Shown piece after piece: positions 1-7,348 of a DNA stretch of 32,235 bases. Numbering within the stretch: position 1 is the stretch's first letter; each line of letters starts with the position of its first letter. The notes under the pieces were generated by a model. The model had not been told where the DNA came from and searched no databases. It saw only the letters and a program-made list of their open reading frames with translations. Made by a program: the position numbers and the translations under genes. This stretch comes from Acidimicrobiaceae bacterium (GTDB lineage Bacteria > Actinomycetota > Acidimicrobiia > Acidimicrobiales > Bog-793): positions 1 through 32,235 of the forward strand of contig JAODBO010000017.1 in the NCBI GenBank assembly GCA_025464005.1, given 5' to 3'.

Positions 1-127
1 CGGCAAGTCCACCGGCAGCAGCACCGCTGCTGGTGGATACCGGGTGGTCCCATGACTGGCGACGAGGTGGTCCCATGTCGCTGGCGAAGTTCAGCGCAGG
101 GTGGTCCCATGTCGCTGGCGAGCGACA
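1..127. mobile_element. Probable right end of an IS21-like insertion sequence
   Basis: Non-coding DNA that carries three closely spaced copies of a 20-22 bp motif and then ends in the perfect hairpin TGTCGCTGGCGAGCGACA (110-127), finishing with CA. Multiple internal terminal repeats and TG...CA ends are typical of IS21-family elements; family assignment is inference because no transposase is in the window. The neighbouring oxidoreductase gene stays in its expected protein pattern up to about position 128 and then runs into this DNA, which places the element boundary at 127/128. The rest of the element, with any istA/istB genes, would lie to the left of position 1. Confidence 0.55.
43..121 (+). 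repeat. Three direct copies of a 22-bp motif
   Basis: GGTGGTCCCATG followed by TCGCTGGCGA occurs at 66-87 and 100-121 without mismatch, and a shortened copy (20 bp) lies at 43-62. Spacing between the copies is about 23 and 34 bp. Such arrays at the tip of an insertion sequence usually serve as transposase binding sites. Confidence 0.7.
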
Positions 128-900
128 TTTGGCGATCCCAACGGCGCAGGAAGCTCCTCAAGGAACTTCTCACTCGCCGTAATTCGGTCTTCGGTCAATT
201 CGACATGTTGAACAAGCGCGCTCAGTCTCGGCATCGGTGATCGTCCGCTCGATTCTGCCTTGACCAATTCCGCGCGCTCATCGACGGACTCTGCAGCCCA
301 CTCAGCTGCATGGAAGTGTCCGTCCTCAAGAGTGCGCCCGAGCCCCGTTAGTTCGACGATGCTGGCGCTTCGAGCACCACAACGGACGAGATCCTTGTTG
401 TTGCCGCCGACCAAGATCGGAAGCGGTGATTGGATGGGTCGCGGTCGCGCGAGTTGCGCTCCGTCGAGATGCACGTACTTGCCGTTCACCGTTACAGGCT
501 CGCCATCGAGAAGCATGGACAATGCGCCGACCGATTCGACCAAGCGCGAAACCCGCTGCTGCGCCGTGGGATATTGACGTCCAATCGATGTCCATTCCAT
601 GGGCGTATGACCGGCGCCGATTCCGAGCACGGCCCGTCCCTCCGACAACACGTCAAGTGTGGCGGCGTCAGCCGCAAGCTGCACGAGGTCACGAATTCCG
701 ACGTTCGCGACCGCCGTCGCTAGCCGAATGCGCGTCGTCGCTTGGGCTGCGGCCGCGAGGGAGACAAAGGGCGATCCGGTGATGCCAGGGTGGTCTGCGA
801 CACAGATCGTCTCGAATCCGCTTTCCTCGGCTTGGCGAGCACGATCTATCCAGTCCGCCCTCGTCGACAAGCCGGTCTGGAGTGCAAAACCGATCCTCAC
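91..900 (-). pseudogene. LLM-class flavin/F420-dependent oxidoreductase, 3' end cut off by the insertion sequence
   Basis: Luciferase-like monooxygenase of the TIM-barrel superfamily, resembling the actinobacterial F420-dependent subgroup: N-terminal beta strand MRIGFALQ, then the AATTLDVLS/GxGxG-type region (ADAATLDVLSEGRAVLGIGAG, about residues 78-98) and the PILVGG strand near residue 166. It would oxidise or reduce an unknown organic substrate in the cytoplasm. The start is GTG at 900. Relatives normally end with a conserved segment of roughly 30-40 residues after the LGSP-like position; here the native sequence stops at about residue 258 and the last ten or so residues plus the TGA stop (91-93) are read from the insertion sequence terminus. 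The product therefore probably lacks its last helix and strand. Whether it is still active is unknown. It is divergent from the methyltransferase gene, with 78 bp between starts. Confidence 0.75.
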
Positions 901-978
901 CGGATCGACCGTAGCGGAGCGGCTCTAGACGATTACCGCGTCTCATCGTCGGGGCGAGCGCGATTCATACTGTTACCT

Positions 979-1737
979 ATGACTGCGAGCGAGGAACTGC
1001 TCGATGAGGCGACCAAGATCCCGTTTCGGGGTTGGGACTTTTCGGCGCTCGGTGATCGAATCCGTCTTGAACCGCCCCCGTGGTCATTCGAGGGGATCGT
1101 CACGGACTTGGTTGACAGCGCCACGACGATGCTCGAGATGGGAACTGGCGGAGGTGAATGGCTGTCCTCATTGCGGCGACTACCGGCCCGGGTAGTGGCA
1201 ACTGAGAGCTGGGCACCGAACGTCCCTGTTGCCGCTGCCCGGCTCCGACCGTTGGGAGTCTCGGTCGTGCACGACGAGGGGGCGCTGGACAACGTGCTCC
1301 AACGCCACGGTGATTCAGGAGGCAGGCTGGTTTCGGGATGAGCGTTCGATCTCGTCGTCAACCGCCACGAGAGCTTCGCCGCCCGGGAGGTTCGCCGTGT
1401 CTTGAGCCGAGGAGGAACGTTCGTGACCTGGCAAGCCAATTCGGGGTCACGGCAATTTCATGAGCTGCTTGATCGCGATCCGCCGATCGTTGAGGAGTTC
1501 CGACTCGAACTAGCCACCGAGCAGCTCCTTGAAGCCGGATTCCATTTTGACGAGTCGGGCATGGGTCAGTCGACGACGGCCTTCGCGGACATCGGCGCGC
1601 TCGCCTGGTACCTCAGTAACGTGCCGTGGGCGGTCCCCGGCTTCACCATCGACGGCTACCGCGATGAACTCCTCAGGCTCCACGGCCGACCGATACCCGT
1701 AGCGTCGTCACGGTTTTGGCTACGTGCCCACAAGTAG
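979..1737 (+). pseudogene. Class I SAM-dependent methyltransferase, broken by small deletions
   Basis: The first part (from ATG 979) contains the SAM-binding motif I, LEMGTGGGEW, about residues 51-60; the second part carries the later Rossmann motif (FDLVVNRHESF, then LSRGGTFVTW). Both halves are in the same frame but are separated by TGA at 1339-1341. Just before it the DNA reads GGRLV-SG-stop, whereas the frame one base over gives F-R-D; the family pattern L-P-F-x-D-x-A-F-D is restored if two bases are added before GTTTCGGGAT and one after it. So two nearby deletions that sum to three bases explain the stop. Without them the enzyme would be about 252 residues, a normal length. A TACTGT hexamer at 968-973, five bases before the ATG, suggests leaderless transcription. 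Sequencing error is an alternative to real decay. Confidence 0.7.
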
Positions 1738-2063
1738 ACGCATCGCATTCGGCGACCGATCAACCTGGTCGTGGCCCTCTGTGCGATGGAGCACGATGCT
1801 CGCGCCGGGTTGGTCTCGACGATTTCGAATTCGTCCTCGCGTAATTCGAGCTCCTAGATCCAAATGGTTCGCGCAGCTGGAAGGACGAACCAGCCTCCAG
1901 GGAGGACCGGAGCGGAGTCGGCACAGCCAGAGCGTCATTTCCGGTGTGACGAGTACTGGTGAGACTGCCGCATATCCGACAACTCTGGTGCTCGGTCGTT
2001 CCCTGCATCGGTCCGAGCCGTCGGCGAGAGGCCGAGGCGACCTCAAGGAACTGCGCTCCCGAG
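1738..2063. other. Gene-free stretch
   Basis: About 326 bp between the methyltransferase remnant and the next minus-strand gene. Open frames exist on both strands, but their translations are rich in Arg/Ser/Pro with no family pattern and no ribosome site. I see no tRNA, hairpin terminator or repeat here. Confidence 0.5.
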
Positions 2064-2327
2064 CTAAGCCTCGACGAGGATCACGAGGGTTTCGGGCAAC
2101 ACACCGTCGTACGCCATAGCCTCAGCCATCTCCTTCGATTTCATCGCGCCCAAAACGGCATCCATGTCCGCAACATCCATGAGTACGGCAACACGAGTCG
2201 GGTTCTGGGGATCGACGAACGTCCTGATGTTGCTGACACCGAGGGGCCCGAAGACCTCTTCGCGCCTAGGCGAGGAGAGCCAATGATCCTTGTCCTTCAC
2301 GTCGTGGTGAGCGATAACAGTTGGCAT
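2064..2327 (-). CDS. Small conserved hypothetical protein (ferredoxin-like fold suspected)
   Basis: An 87-residue protein starting at ATG 2327 behind a good ribosome site (GGAGGGCAGCC-ATG). The pattern is beta (PTVIAHHDV), a charged loop with a DHWLSSPRREEVF segment, a strand RTFVDPQNPTRVAVLMDV, a helix that contains AMKSKEMAEAMAYDGV, and a last strand TLVILVEA. This strand-helix order and length are like dimeric alpha-beta barrel proteins such as small monooxygenase-like or stress proteins, but no catalytic residue is evident and I do not assign a function. Similar short proteins are, to my recollection, widespread and unnamed in actinobacteria. It stands alone between decayed genes, and its intact frame and clear ribosome site argue that it is a working gene. 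Confidence 0.75.
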   Translation of the reverse strand: MPTVIAHHDVKDKDHWLSSPRREEVFGPLGVSNIRTFVDPQNPTRVAVLMDVADMDAVLGAMKSKEMAEAMAYDGVLPETLVILVEA

Positions 2328-2380
2328 GGCTGCCCTCCGGATCGTGGGCCGACGGCGGCGCCGAGCCCGACGTTCCGACC

Positions 2381-2599
2381 CTACACCTGGATGCCCCGTG
2401 TCTCCATAGGTGATGTCTTGGCTCGAGCAACAAGATTGAAGAGGACGCCGAGCTCAGGGCAATGACCTCCTTGGATGGCGACAAACGCCTCGGGGTCGTA
2501 GCCCGTCGCACGAGTGGCCCACTTCGAGATGTCCACGTTGTCGGGTCGCGCGGTCGCGAGCAACGCCGCCGGCAGAGCCACCCCGCCGCCCACGCTCAC
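2381..2599 (-). CDS. Possible small hypothetical protein or gene remnant
   Basis: A 72-residue frame from GTG 2599 with protein-like composition (ARPDNVDISKW, then AFVAIQGGHCPELGVLFNLV). The frame stays open upstream of the GTG and reads CHLYGEDPR just before it, across the start of the ParB-like gene on the other strand, which would fit a 3' fragment of a longer lost gene. No recognisable domain and no clear ribosome site. It may not be expressed. Confidence 0.3.
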   Translation of the reverse strand: MSVGGGVALPAALLATARPDNVDISKWATRATGYDPEAFVAIQGGHCPELGVLFNLVARAKTSPMETRGIQV

Positions 2600-2628
2600 C
2601 CGCGGGTCTTCTCCGTAAAGATGGCACT

Positions 2629-3003
2629 GTGCGCGAGCAGTATCACTTCTGGGCAGGTGCTCAAGGGCTGGATGCGTGGGATGTCGATCGACTTATCAGG
2701 CTGAGCAGGGACTTCCCGGTCGGAGAGATCTCACTCGATGAGATCAAGGAGATCGACGCGGTCTATTGGTTTGACAGTCGTGAGGTGCCTACAGTTCGGA
2801 GCATCGCGGAGCATGCTCGGCTCATCGAAGAGGTCGACTTGGCATGGCCGATCATCCTGGGTCCCGACGGACGCGTGATGGATGGTATGCATCGAGTCGC
2901 ACGTGCGCTTCTCGAGGGTCGATCGGCGGTTCGCGCTGTGCGATTCGAACACCTCCCCGAGCCCGACTATCAGAACTGTCACCCCGAAGACCTTCCCTAC
3001 TAG
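2629..3003 (+). CDS. ParB/Srx-like domain small protein
   Basis: 124 residues from GTG 2629. An N-terminal segment rich in aromatics (REQYHFWAG, then LDAWDVDRLI) is followed by the core typical of ParB-like nucleotide-binding folds: a short strand and helix (VPTVRSIAEHARLIEE, about 67-82), PIILGPDGRVMDGMHRVARA (about 88-107, the counterpart of the ParB strand with DGxHRxxA), and a C-terminal strand AVRFEHLPEPD. There is no helix-turn-helix, so it is not a chromosome-partition ParB; the stand-alone domain occurs in many unnamed bacterial proteins. Function unknown. Its TAG stop is followed directly, in the same frame, by the beta-propeller remnant. Confidence 0.75.
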   Translation: MREQYHFWAGAQGLDAWDVDRLIRLSRDFPVGEISLDEIKEIDAVYWFDSREVPTVRSIAEHARLIEEVDLAWPIILGPDGRVMDGMHRVARALLEGRSAVRAVRFEHLPEPDYQNCHPEDLPY

Positions 3004-3884
3004 CGGACTGTTGAAGGCAGAATCCCCGCACCACCATTGTTGGAAGGAGCCACCAACTGGGATGTGGGTAGGGCGCACAGGGATCCGGCGACGGGCAAGG
3101 ACGCGCTCGGCCCCGTTATCATGACGTGGTCCGACGCGTCGGATACCCATTTCGAGTCGATCGTCGGCGACGGCTCGCTCTGGATCTTCGACGCGTACAC
3201 GCGGAAAGGCGCCGAGGTCGTCCGCGTCTCTGAGCGCAACGGCCGTGTCGAGAACACGATCCACTTGCCCCGTGACACCGACCGTCCGGTCCTCGCGACC
3301 GACGACGACGGACTGTGGATGGGCATTGCAATGAACGGGGGGTACGACCGGAGCCTCCCAGGCTCGCCGATTTATCACGTTGCCGCGGGTTCGAACGTCG
3401 CGAAGCTCGTGTTCACCGGTGGCCATGCAACGTTCTGGATGGTGACTTCCGGCCATAGCCTCTGGGACGACATCGGCACTGTATCTCCCTCGGGGGGCGG
3501 GCCGTCGCAGGCGATCTGGCGCTTCGACGGGCCGACCGCTCGGCGGGTCTTCCACGTCCCGACGCGGCTTCCATTCGGCATCAGCGTGCTCGGTGACGAG
3601 TCCGAGGGTCTCTGGACAGTTGCGTCGCAGCTGCGCGTGGCGCGGCAGCGAATGCCGATACCGATCGCACATGCACAAGCGAGCCGGCGGTCGTGCGAAT
3701 CGATCCCGATATGGGTCGTTAGCGTGTCGTCGCGACGCCCCCGGCGGGAACTGGAGGCAGCGGATACGAGTGTCTCGCACAGGATCTGGGCGAGAGCCAA
3801 GGCGCCATCGTTAGAGGAGCCCTCTATCTACTCGGCGGGGACGCCGGCGTGAATGGCGGCGGCGCGTACACGCGGCTGCTGTGA
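3004..3884 (+). pseudogene. Remnant of a secreted or cytoplasmic beta-propeller (Vgb/NHL-like) protein
   Basis: Blade-like signatures are visible: HRDPATGK near 3077, then DGSLWIFDAYTRKGAEVVRVS (about 3172-3232), DDDGLWMGIAM and EGLWTVASQ, the W-containing strands of virginiamycin-B-lyase-like propellers. The frame that starts at about 3010 fails near 3640; the next blade (SEPAVVRIDPDMGR) continues one frame over, hits TAG, then reads RVVATPPAGTGGSGYE and ends GALYLLGGDAGVNGGGAYTRLL-stop at 3882-3884. There is no credible start codon: the frame runs open from the stop of the preceding gene, so the 5' part is lost too. Thus it has a truncated start, at least one frameshift and one internal stop. 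Not expected to make a working protein. Confidence 0.7.
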
Positions 3885-3938
3885 CTCCGATTCGATCACT
3901 GACGACTCGCCAGCTCCGGCAAGCTGCCAGGCGACGGC

Positions 3939-4472
3939 CTAGACGGGTCGGGCTGCTTCCTCACGGAGCTCACACTGCATCCCGAGCTCGACCGCGAGAG
4001 CCTCGAGGGTCACTTGCAATCCGGGCACGGCGTCGTGCGCGAGCGCGGCCGTGAGCTCGAGGTGGGAAGGCGTCTCTGCCCCTTCCAAGACGACATGCCC
4101 GACCAGATCGACGATGTCCCCACCGCAAGCGGCGATCGCTCGCGCCATCCGAGCGACCGTGCCGGGATGATCGGCTCCGTGTACCGAGATGAAGACGAGA
4201 TCCCCGAGCTCGATGTCGTCCGCGCCTTCGGGGATAGGGCGGACGAACAGCTGTAACGCGAGCTCCTCGAGCAGAGGCGCGAGTGCCTCCTCGATCACCG
4301 TTCCGCTTGACATTCCGGGTGCCTCGAGGACGAGCACTATCGAGAATTGCCCGTGCAACAACGACATGCGGGAGTCCTCGAGATTGCAGCCGACGTCGGT
4401 GAGGGACTGCGTCACGGCCGCGACGATTCCCGGCCGATTGGGAGCGACCGCATGGAGGCTGAAACGTGCCAT
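3939..4472 (-). CDS. Tandem ACT-domain protein (GcvR-like)
   Basis: 177 residues from ATG 4472 (MARFSLHAVAPNRPGIVAAV). Two ACT domains follow one another: the first, residues 1-85, has the FSLHAVAPNRPGIVAAVTQ strand-turn-helix and the GCNLEDSRMSLL strand; the second, about 92-170, repeats it (VFISVHGADHPGTVARMARAI, then GGDIVDLVGHVVL). This is the layout of the glycine-cleavage repressor GcvR and related amino-acid sensors, which bind an effector in the D/N-x-PG loop. No DNA-binding or enzymatic domain is present, so it probably acts on a partner protein. It is downstream of the DUF302 gene on the same strand with an 86-bp gap. The longer open frame to 4700 is Arg/Pro-rich and lacks domain signal, so I start at 4472. 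Confidence 0.8.
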   Translation of the reverse strand: MARFSLHAVAPNRPGIVAAVTQSLTDVGCNLEDSRMSLLHGQFSIVLVLEAPGMSSGTVIEEALAPLLEELALQLFVRPIPEGADDIELGDLVFISVHGADHPGTVARMARAIAACGGDIVDLVGHVVLEGAETPSHLELTAALAHDAVPGLQVTLEALAVELGMQCELREEAARPV

Positions 4473-4558
4473 GCGTGAGGCTACCTCCGGGTCCGAGCCA
4501 GCGAGCGCCAAGGACGCTCCCGTGATGCCCGAAGCTCGGCCCTGACGAGCGGGCGGTC

Positions 4559-4954
4559 CTACGGAGCAATCAGCGCGTCGGTGAGCGGGTCGATACCCGC
4601 GAGGTTCGCGACGACGTCGGTGTCGAGATGATGCCGGCTTCCGAACGCTTGAGGCGCCAGGTAGGAGACGTTCGCCTGCTGGCCGTCGGCCTCGGCCCAC
4701 ACCAACACTTTCAAGGGCAGGTCGAGCGCCGATAGGGGAGCGACCTCCATGACCCGGGTGCCGGCGAGCGGGTTGCCGAAGATCACGAGGGTCGTAGGTC
4801 GAAGGGCGAGCCCGACGCGGCGTGCCTCCGCGGACTGGTCGATCACCGCGAACACCTTCATCTGTCGGGCTTCGATCAGCTCGATCAGCCTCGAGGTCGT
4901 ATCGGCGACCGACCGAGGGCTGAGCTTGGTGGTGATGCCGTCGCCGTTCGTCAT
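4559..4954 (-). CDS. DUF302 domain protein
   Basis: 131 residues from ATG 4954, with a strong ribosome site (GGAGGTGCATCG before ATG). The DUF302 core is present: an N-terminal segment (SVADTTSRLIELIEARQMKVFAVIDQSAEARRVG), the strand LRPTTLVIFGNPLAGTRVME at about 60-79, then LPLKVLVWAEADGQQANVSYLAP. DUF302 proteins are small cytoplasmic or periplasmic proteins of unknown role, often found near efflux or redox genes. The ATG overlaps the stop of the upstream exporter remnant by ATGA, so the two were one operon and the gene may now depend on the remnant for translation coupling. Confidence 0.85.
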   Translation of the reverse strand: MTNGDGITTKLSPRSVADTTSRLIELIEARQMKVFAVIDQSAEARRVGLALRPTTLVIFGNPLAGTRVMEVAPLSALDLPLKVLVWAEADGQQANVSYLAPQAFGSRHHLDTDVVANLAGIDPLTDALIAP

Positions 4955-5470
4955 CGATGCACCTCCGCTGATGCCAGCTCTAAGTTCTCGTCGGGTGCGC
5001 GCTGGAGTCCTTGCTCGAGACCCAGGAAGTCCACCACGGCTCCTACGGCAATCATGGCCGCCATCGCGTCGAAGACGGTGCGCGAGGCGTAGGCGAAGTC
5101 GAGACGGATGAAGTACGGGATGCTCGCCACCCCGGCGCTGCCACTCGCCCCCTGTGTCTGGCTGATCTTGGACGCCTCCGCCGTCGCAGATGGCCGCGAG
5201 GCGCCCTGGGCGATCAGCGACGCGGTGATCCTGGATCGCAGCTCGGAGACAAGGGTCGTGCCGGGGATCGCGAAGCCGAGGCTGGCAGAGTAGTTCCGCA
5301 CCGTTTGGGTGATCCCGGTGGCTTCTTCGTAGGAAAGCCGGGCTGCCCGGTTGACGGCGTCCGTGCTGGCGGGTGTGAGCATGAGCCCCCATCCCTGCCC
5401 CGGCCAAGACGACGGGCCACGCCTGGGAACAGAAGTCGAGCTGAGTGACCCTTCCGGCCAATAGGGCGAA
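4951..5470 (-). pseudogene. 3' remnant of a DHA2-type (EmrB/QacA) major-facilitator exporter
   Basis: The readable C-terminal part is LMLTPASTDAVNRA, then ATGITQTVRNYSASLGFAIPGT, a pattern of the last membrane helices of 14-TM drug exporters, ending at TGA 4951. Upstream of 5386 the frame shifts: LAGRVTQLDF, then AWPVVLAGAGMG is joined to LMLTPAS only if one G is removed from the G5 run at 5386-5390. Further upstream the homologous frame stops at TGA (5471-5473), after which the tandem hairpin units begin. So roughly two thirds of the exporter (about 300 or more residues) is missing. The MLTPAS methionine at 5382 could still start a 143-residue fragment, which would not transport. Confidence 0.75.
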
Positions 5471-5483
5471 TCACGTCGGCTCC

Positions 5484-5548
5484 TCGGCCGCCGAAGCAGC
5501 GGCCGTTCGTATTATTCTCGGCCGCCGAAGCAGCGGCCGTTCGTATTA
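5484..5548. repeat. Tandem 34-bp hairpin units (terminator-like)
   Basis: Two copies of TCGGCCGCCGAAGCAGCGGC followed by CGTTCGTATTA start at 5484 and 5518 (period 34). Each contains the stem CGGCCGC/GCGGCCG around a 7-base loop, and each is followed by an AT-rich tail. The second copy ends inside the stop codon of the secreted protein gene, so on the minus strand they lie directly after that gene and could act as a double terminator. Confidence 0.75.
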
Positions 5549-6100
5549 ATAGTCGCCGCATGTGCCGATCTTCATCTCGATGATCCGGGACGAAGACGGA
5601 TCCGGGAACGTCTGGGCGTCGTCATAGAAGATGAGACCGTCGCGGGCCTCGCTACGGTTCGTCCCGACGGACCTCAGTGGGCCGAGCGCGGTGCGCACCT
5701 GGCCGAGCGTGCTCCCGAGCGTGATTCCGCCGGTCGCCGAGAGACGTGGAGCGACGGGAGCGGCTTCGAGCCCCGCCACCGAGCCGTAGTCGTGGAGCAG
5801 CCCGCCGTCGAGGTAGCGGTAGCCGGAGAAGGTCCCGAGCCGGAACTCCACGGCCAGGTCCCCCCACACCACCTCGCTGTAGCGGGGGCCGCACCCGGCG
5901 CTCGTCCGGGCTGCAGTGGGACCTCCGAGCACCTGTCTCAGCTCAGAGACCGCTACCTGCTTCGCCTCACCGAAATGCGTCTCGCCGATGCCGAGCGCAC
6001 TCAGCACCGGCGAGGACGTCGATCCGGTAGCTGCGATGATCCCGACACCAGCCCCGATGGCTACGAGCGTCGCCACCACGACGAATACAAATGCGCGCAT
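5546..6100 (-). CDS. Secreted or membrane-anchored hypothetical protein
   Basis: 184 residues from ATG 6100. The first 24 residues (MRAFVFVVVATLVAIGAGVG and on) are a hydrophobic signal or anchor with almost no positive n-region, so either a weak Sec signal or a membrane anchor. The exported part has a repeated design: EAKQVAVSELRQVLGGPTAA and, later, ITLGSTLGQVRTALGPL, both like the SmpA/BamE-style or copper-amine-like 'G-x-T-x-x-x-V-x-x-x-L-G' recognition segments. Two cysteines (SAGCGP and the C-terminal TCGDY) could form a disulfide. No enzyme motif. The gene ends within the tandem hairpin units. Function unknown; the frame is intact and well biased. Confidence 0.7.
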   Translation of the reverse strand: MRAFVFVVVATLVAIGAGVGIIAATGSTSSPVLSALGIGETHFGEAKQVAVSELRQVLGGPTAARTSAGCGPRYSEVVWGDLAVEFRLGTFSGYRYLDGGLLHDYGSVAGLEAAPVAPRLSATGGITLGSTLGQVRTALGPLRSVGTNRSEARDGLIFYDDAQTFPDPSSSRIIEMKIGTCGDY

Positions 6101-6160
6101 GGGCGAATCCTGGCACAGTGCTCACCCGGCTTGGTGGGTGTGCCGGGCAGGACCCGACGG

Positions 6161-6529
6161 TTATGCCTCGGACGTCGGGGACTCGGGTCTCGGGCGCTCG
6201 AGGAAACGTCCCGTCGGCTCGACGAAGCCGAACTTGCGGTACAGGCCGTGCGCGTCCTTCGTGTGCAGCATCCAGCGAAACGAAGCTCCGGGGCCGTCGT
6301 CGATCATCGCCCGGACGAGGGCGGCGCCGAGGCCGCGCCCGCGGGTGTCGGCCTCGACATAGACGTCCGCGAGGTACGCGATCGCCACACCGTCCGACAG
6401 TGCCCGCGCGAAGCCGACCATGCGACCGCTCGCCCGCTCGTATACACCGACGACACGCCATGAGGCGGCGAGCTGGGCCTCGACGAGCTCGCGGCTTCGC
6501 CACTGCTCCCAGTACGCCTCCTCCGTCAA
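6161..6529 (-). CDS. GNAT-family N-acetyltransferase
   Basis: Acetyl-CoA-dependent transferase of the GNAT fold. Motif A is complete: YLADVYVEADTRGRGLGAAL with the R-G-R-G-L-G pyrophosphate loop, followed by the FRWMLHTKDAHGLYRKFGF segment that contains the conserved Y of the C-terminal half. Substrate unknown. The coordinates use the first standard start, TTG 6529, but the family pattern continues upstream without a break (DPAFEVDDDPARVDRDALWR, from about 6592), so the true protein is likely 20-45 residues longer. In that frame there is no ATG, GTG or TTG back to the regulator gene; the candidates are ATT at 6607 or CTG at 6661, the latter overlapping the regulator's stop as CTGA. It is the last gene of the 12219-6161 operon. 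Confidence 0.7.
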   Translation of the reverse strand: MTEEAYWEQWRSRELVEAQLAASWRVVGVYERASGRMVGFARALSDGVAIAYLADVYVEADTRGRGLGAALVRAMIDDGPGASFRWMLHTKDAHGLYRKFGFVEPTGRFLERPRPESPTSEA

Positions 6530-6657
6530 GAAGCGCCAGAGCGCGTCCCGGTCGACGCGGGCCGGGTCGTCGTCGACCTCGAAGGCCGGGTCGAGCCCGC
6601 CCGCAATTGGTCGTGCGGCGCCGTCGCCGGCAGCGCGCGCCGATGCGGCCGAGGCGG

Positions 6658-7332
6658 TCAGAAGATCGCCTGCAGGAGCTGGCGCGACAGCGCGATGTGG
6701 GCCCGCATCGCGCGCTCGGCAGCCTCGGGGTCACGTGCCTCGATCGCCTCGATGAGCTCCGCGTGCGAGATCATCGTCCCGGGGTGCGCGGGATGCGAGG
6801 CCCAGAACGAGCGCCAGAAGCGGATGTTGTGGAGCAGGAGGCGGTCCGCGGTGTCCTGGAGGAAGGGGTTGTCGACCATGTGTGCGAGGTACACGTGGAT
6901 CTCGTGGTCGTCGAGGAGGAACCGCTCGGAGTCGGACTCGCCACGTGCCAGCTCGGCGGCATGCACCATCTTGCGCAGGACGTCGATCTGCTCGTCCGTG
7001 GCTTTGCGCGTGACCACGTGGACGATCCCGCATTCGACGGCCTCGCGAGCGTCGAAGAGGTCGACGACCGACTCGAGCGTGAGCGCGGTCACCACGGTCC
7101 CTCGCCGCGGCAGCGAGACGACGAAGCGATCGGTGACGAGCCGCCCCAGGGCCTCGCGCACGGGCATGCGCCCGATGCCGAGCAAGTCGGCGAGCGCCTG
7201 CTCGTTCACGATGCTCCCCGGCTCGAGGCGCAGGTCGAGGACCATCTCCCGGAGCCGCTCGTAGGCGATGTCGCTCGCGCGCAGCGGGACGACGTTCTTC
7301 GGCGCAGCCTGCCTCGCGCCCGCATCCTCCAT
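6658..7332 (-). CDS. GntR-family transcriptional regulator, FCD (FadR/VanR) subgroup
   Basis: 224 residues from ATG 7332 (AGGA seven bases upstream; GTG 7335 is possible). The winged helix-turn-helix spans about residues 15-80 (IAYERLREMVLDLRLEPG, then LADLLGIGRMPVREALGRL and the wing RRGTVVTALT). The C-terminal FCD domain carries the usual metal/effector residues: DDHEIHVYLAHMVDNPFL and SHAELIEAIEARD with the last helix AMRAHI. Such proteins repress catabolic operons and release DNA when a small carboxylate binds. It lies 17 bp after the SDR gene in the same operon, so it probably controls that operon and perhaps the transporter block; see the AATATATC sites at 12311 and 17857. Confidence 0.85.
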   Translation of the reverse strand: MEDAGARQAAPKNVVPLRASDIAYERLREMVLDLRLEPGSIVNEQALADLLGIGRMPVREALGRLVTDRFVVSLPRRGTVVTALTLESVVDLFDAREAVECGIVHVVTRKATDEQIDVLRKMVHAAELARGESDSERFLLDDHEIHVYLAHMVDNPFLQDTADRLLLHNIRFWRSFWASHPAHPGTMISHAELIEAIEARDPEAAERAMRAHIALSRQLLQAIF

Positions 7333-7348
7333 CACGCCATCCTATTCG

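Noticed and set aside
742..978. N-terminal extension of the methyltransferase to 742
   Set aside because: This stretch overlaps the oxidoreductase coding sequence and has no methyltransferase pattern; the family start MTASEELLDEA is at 979.
1339..1341. TGA in the methyltransferase as a recoded (selenocysteine or read-through) codon
   Set aside because: The flanking bases fit two small deletions better, no hairpin follows, and methyltransferases have no Cys/Sec at this place.
2731..3780. 349-residue minus-strand frame
   Set aside because: Arg/His-rich with no family pattern; it lies opposite the ParB-like gene and the propeller remnant, whose motifs are readable.
5484..5548. CRISPR array
   Set aside because: Only two units with a 3-base gap, each with an internal hairpin, and no cas genes; not an array.
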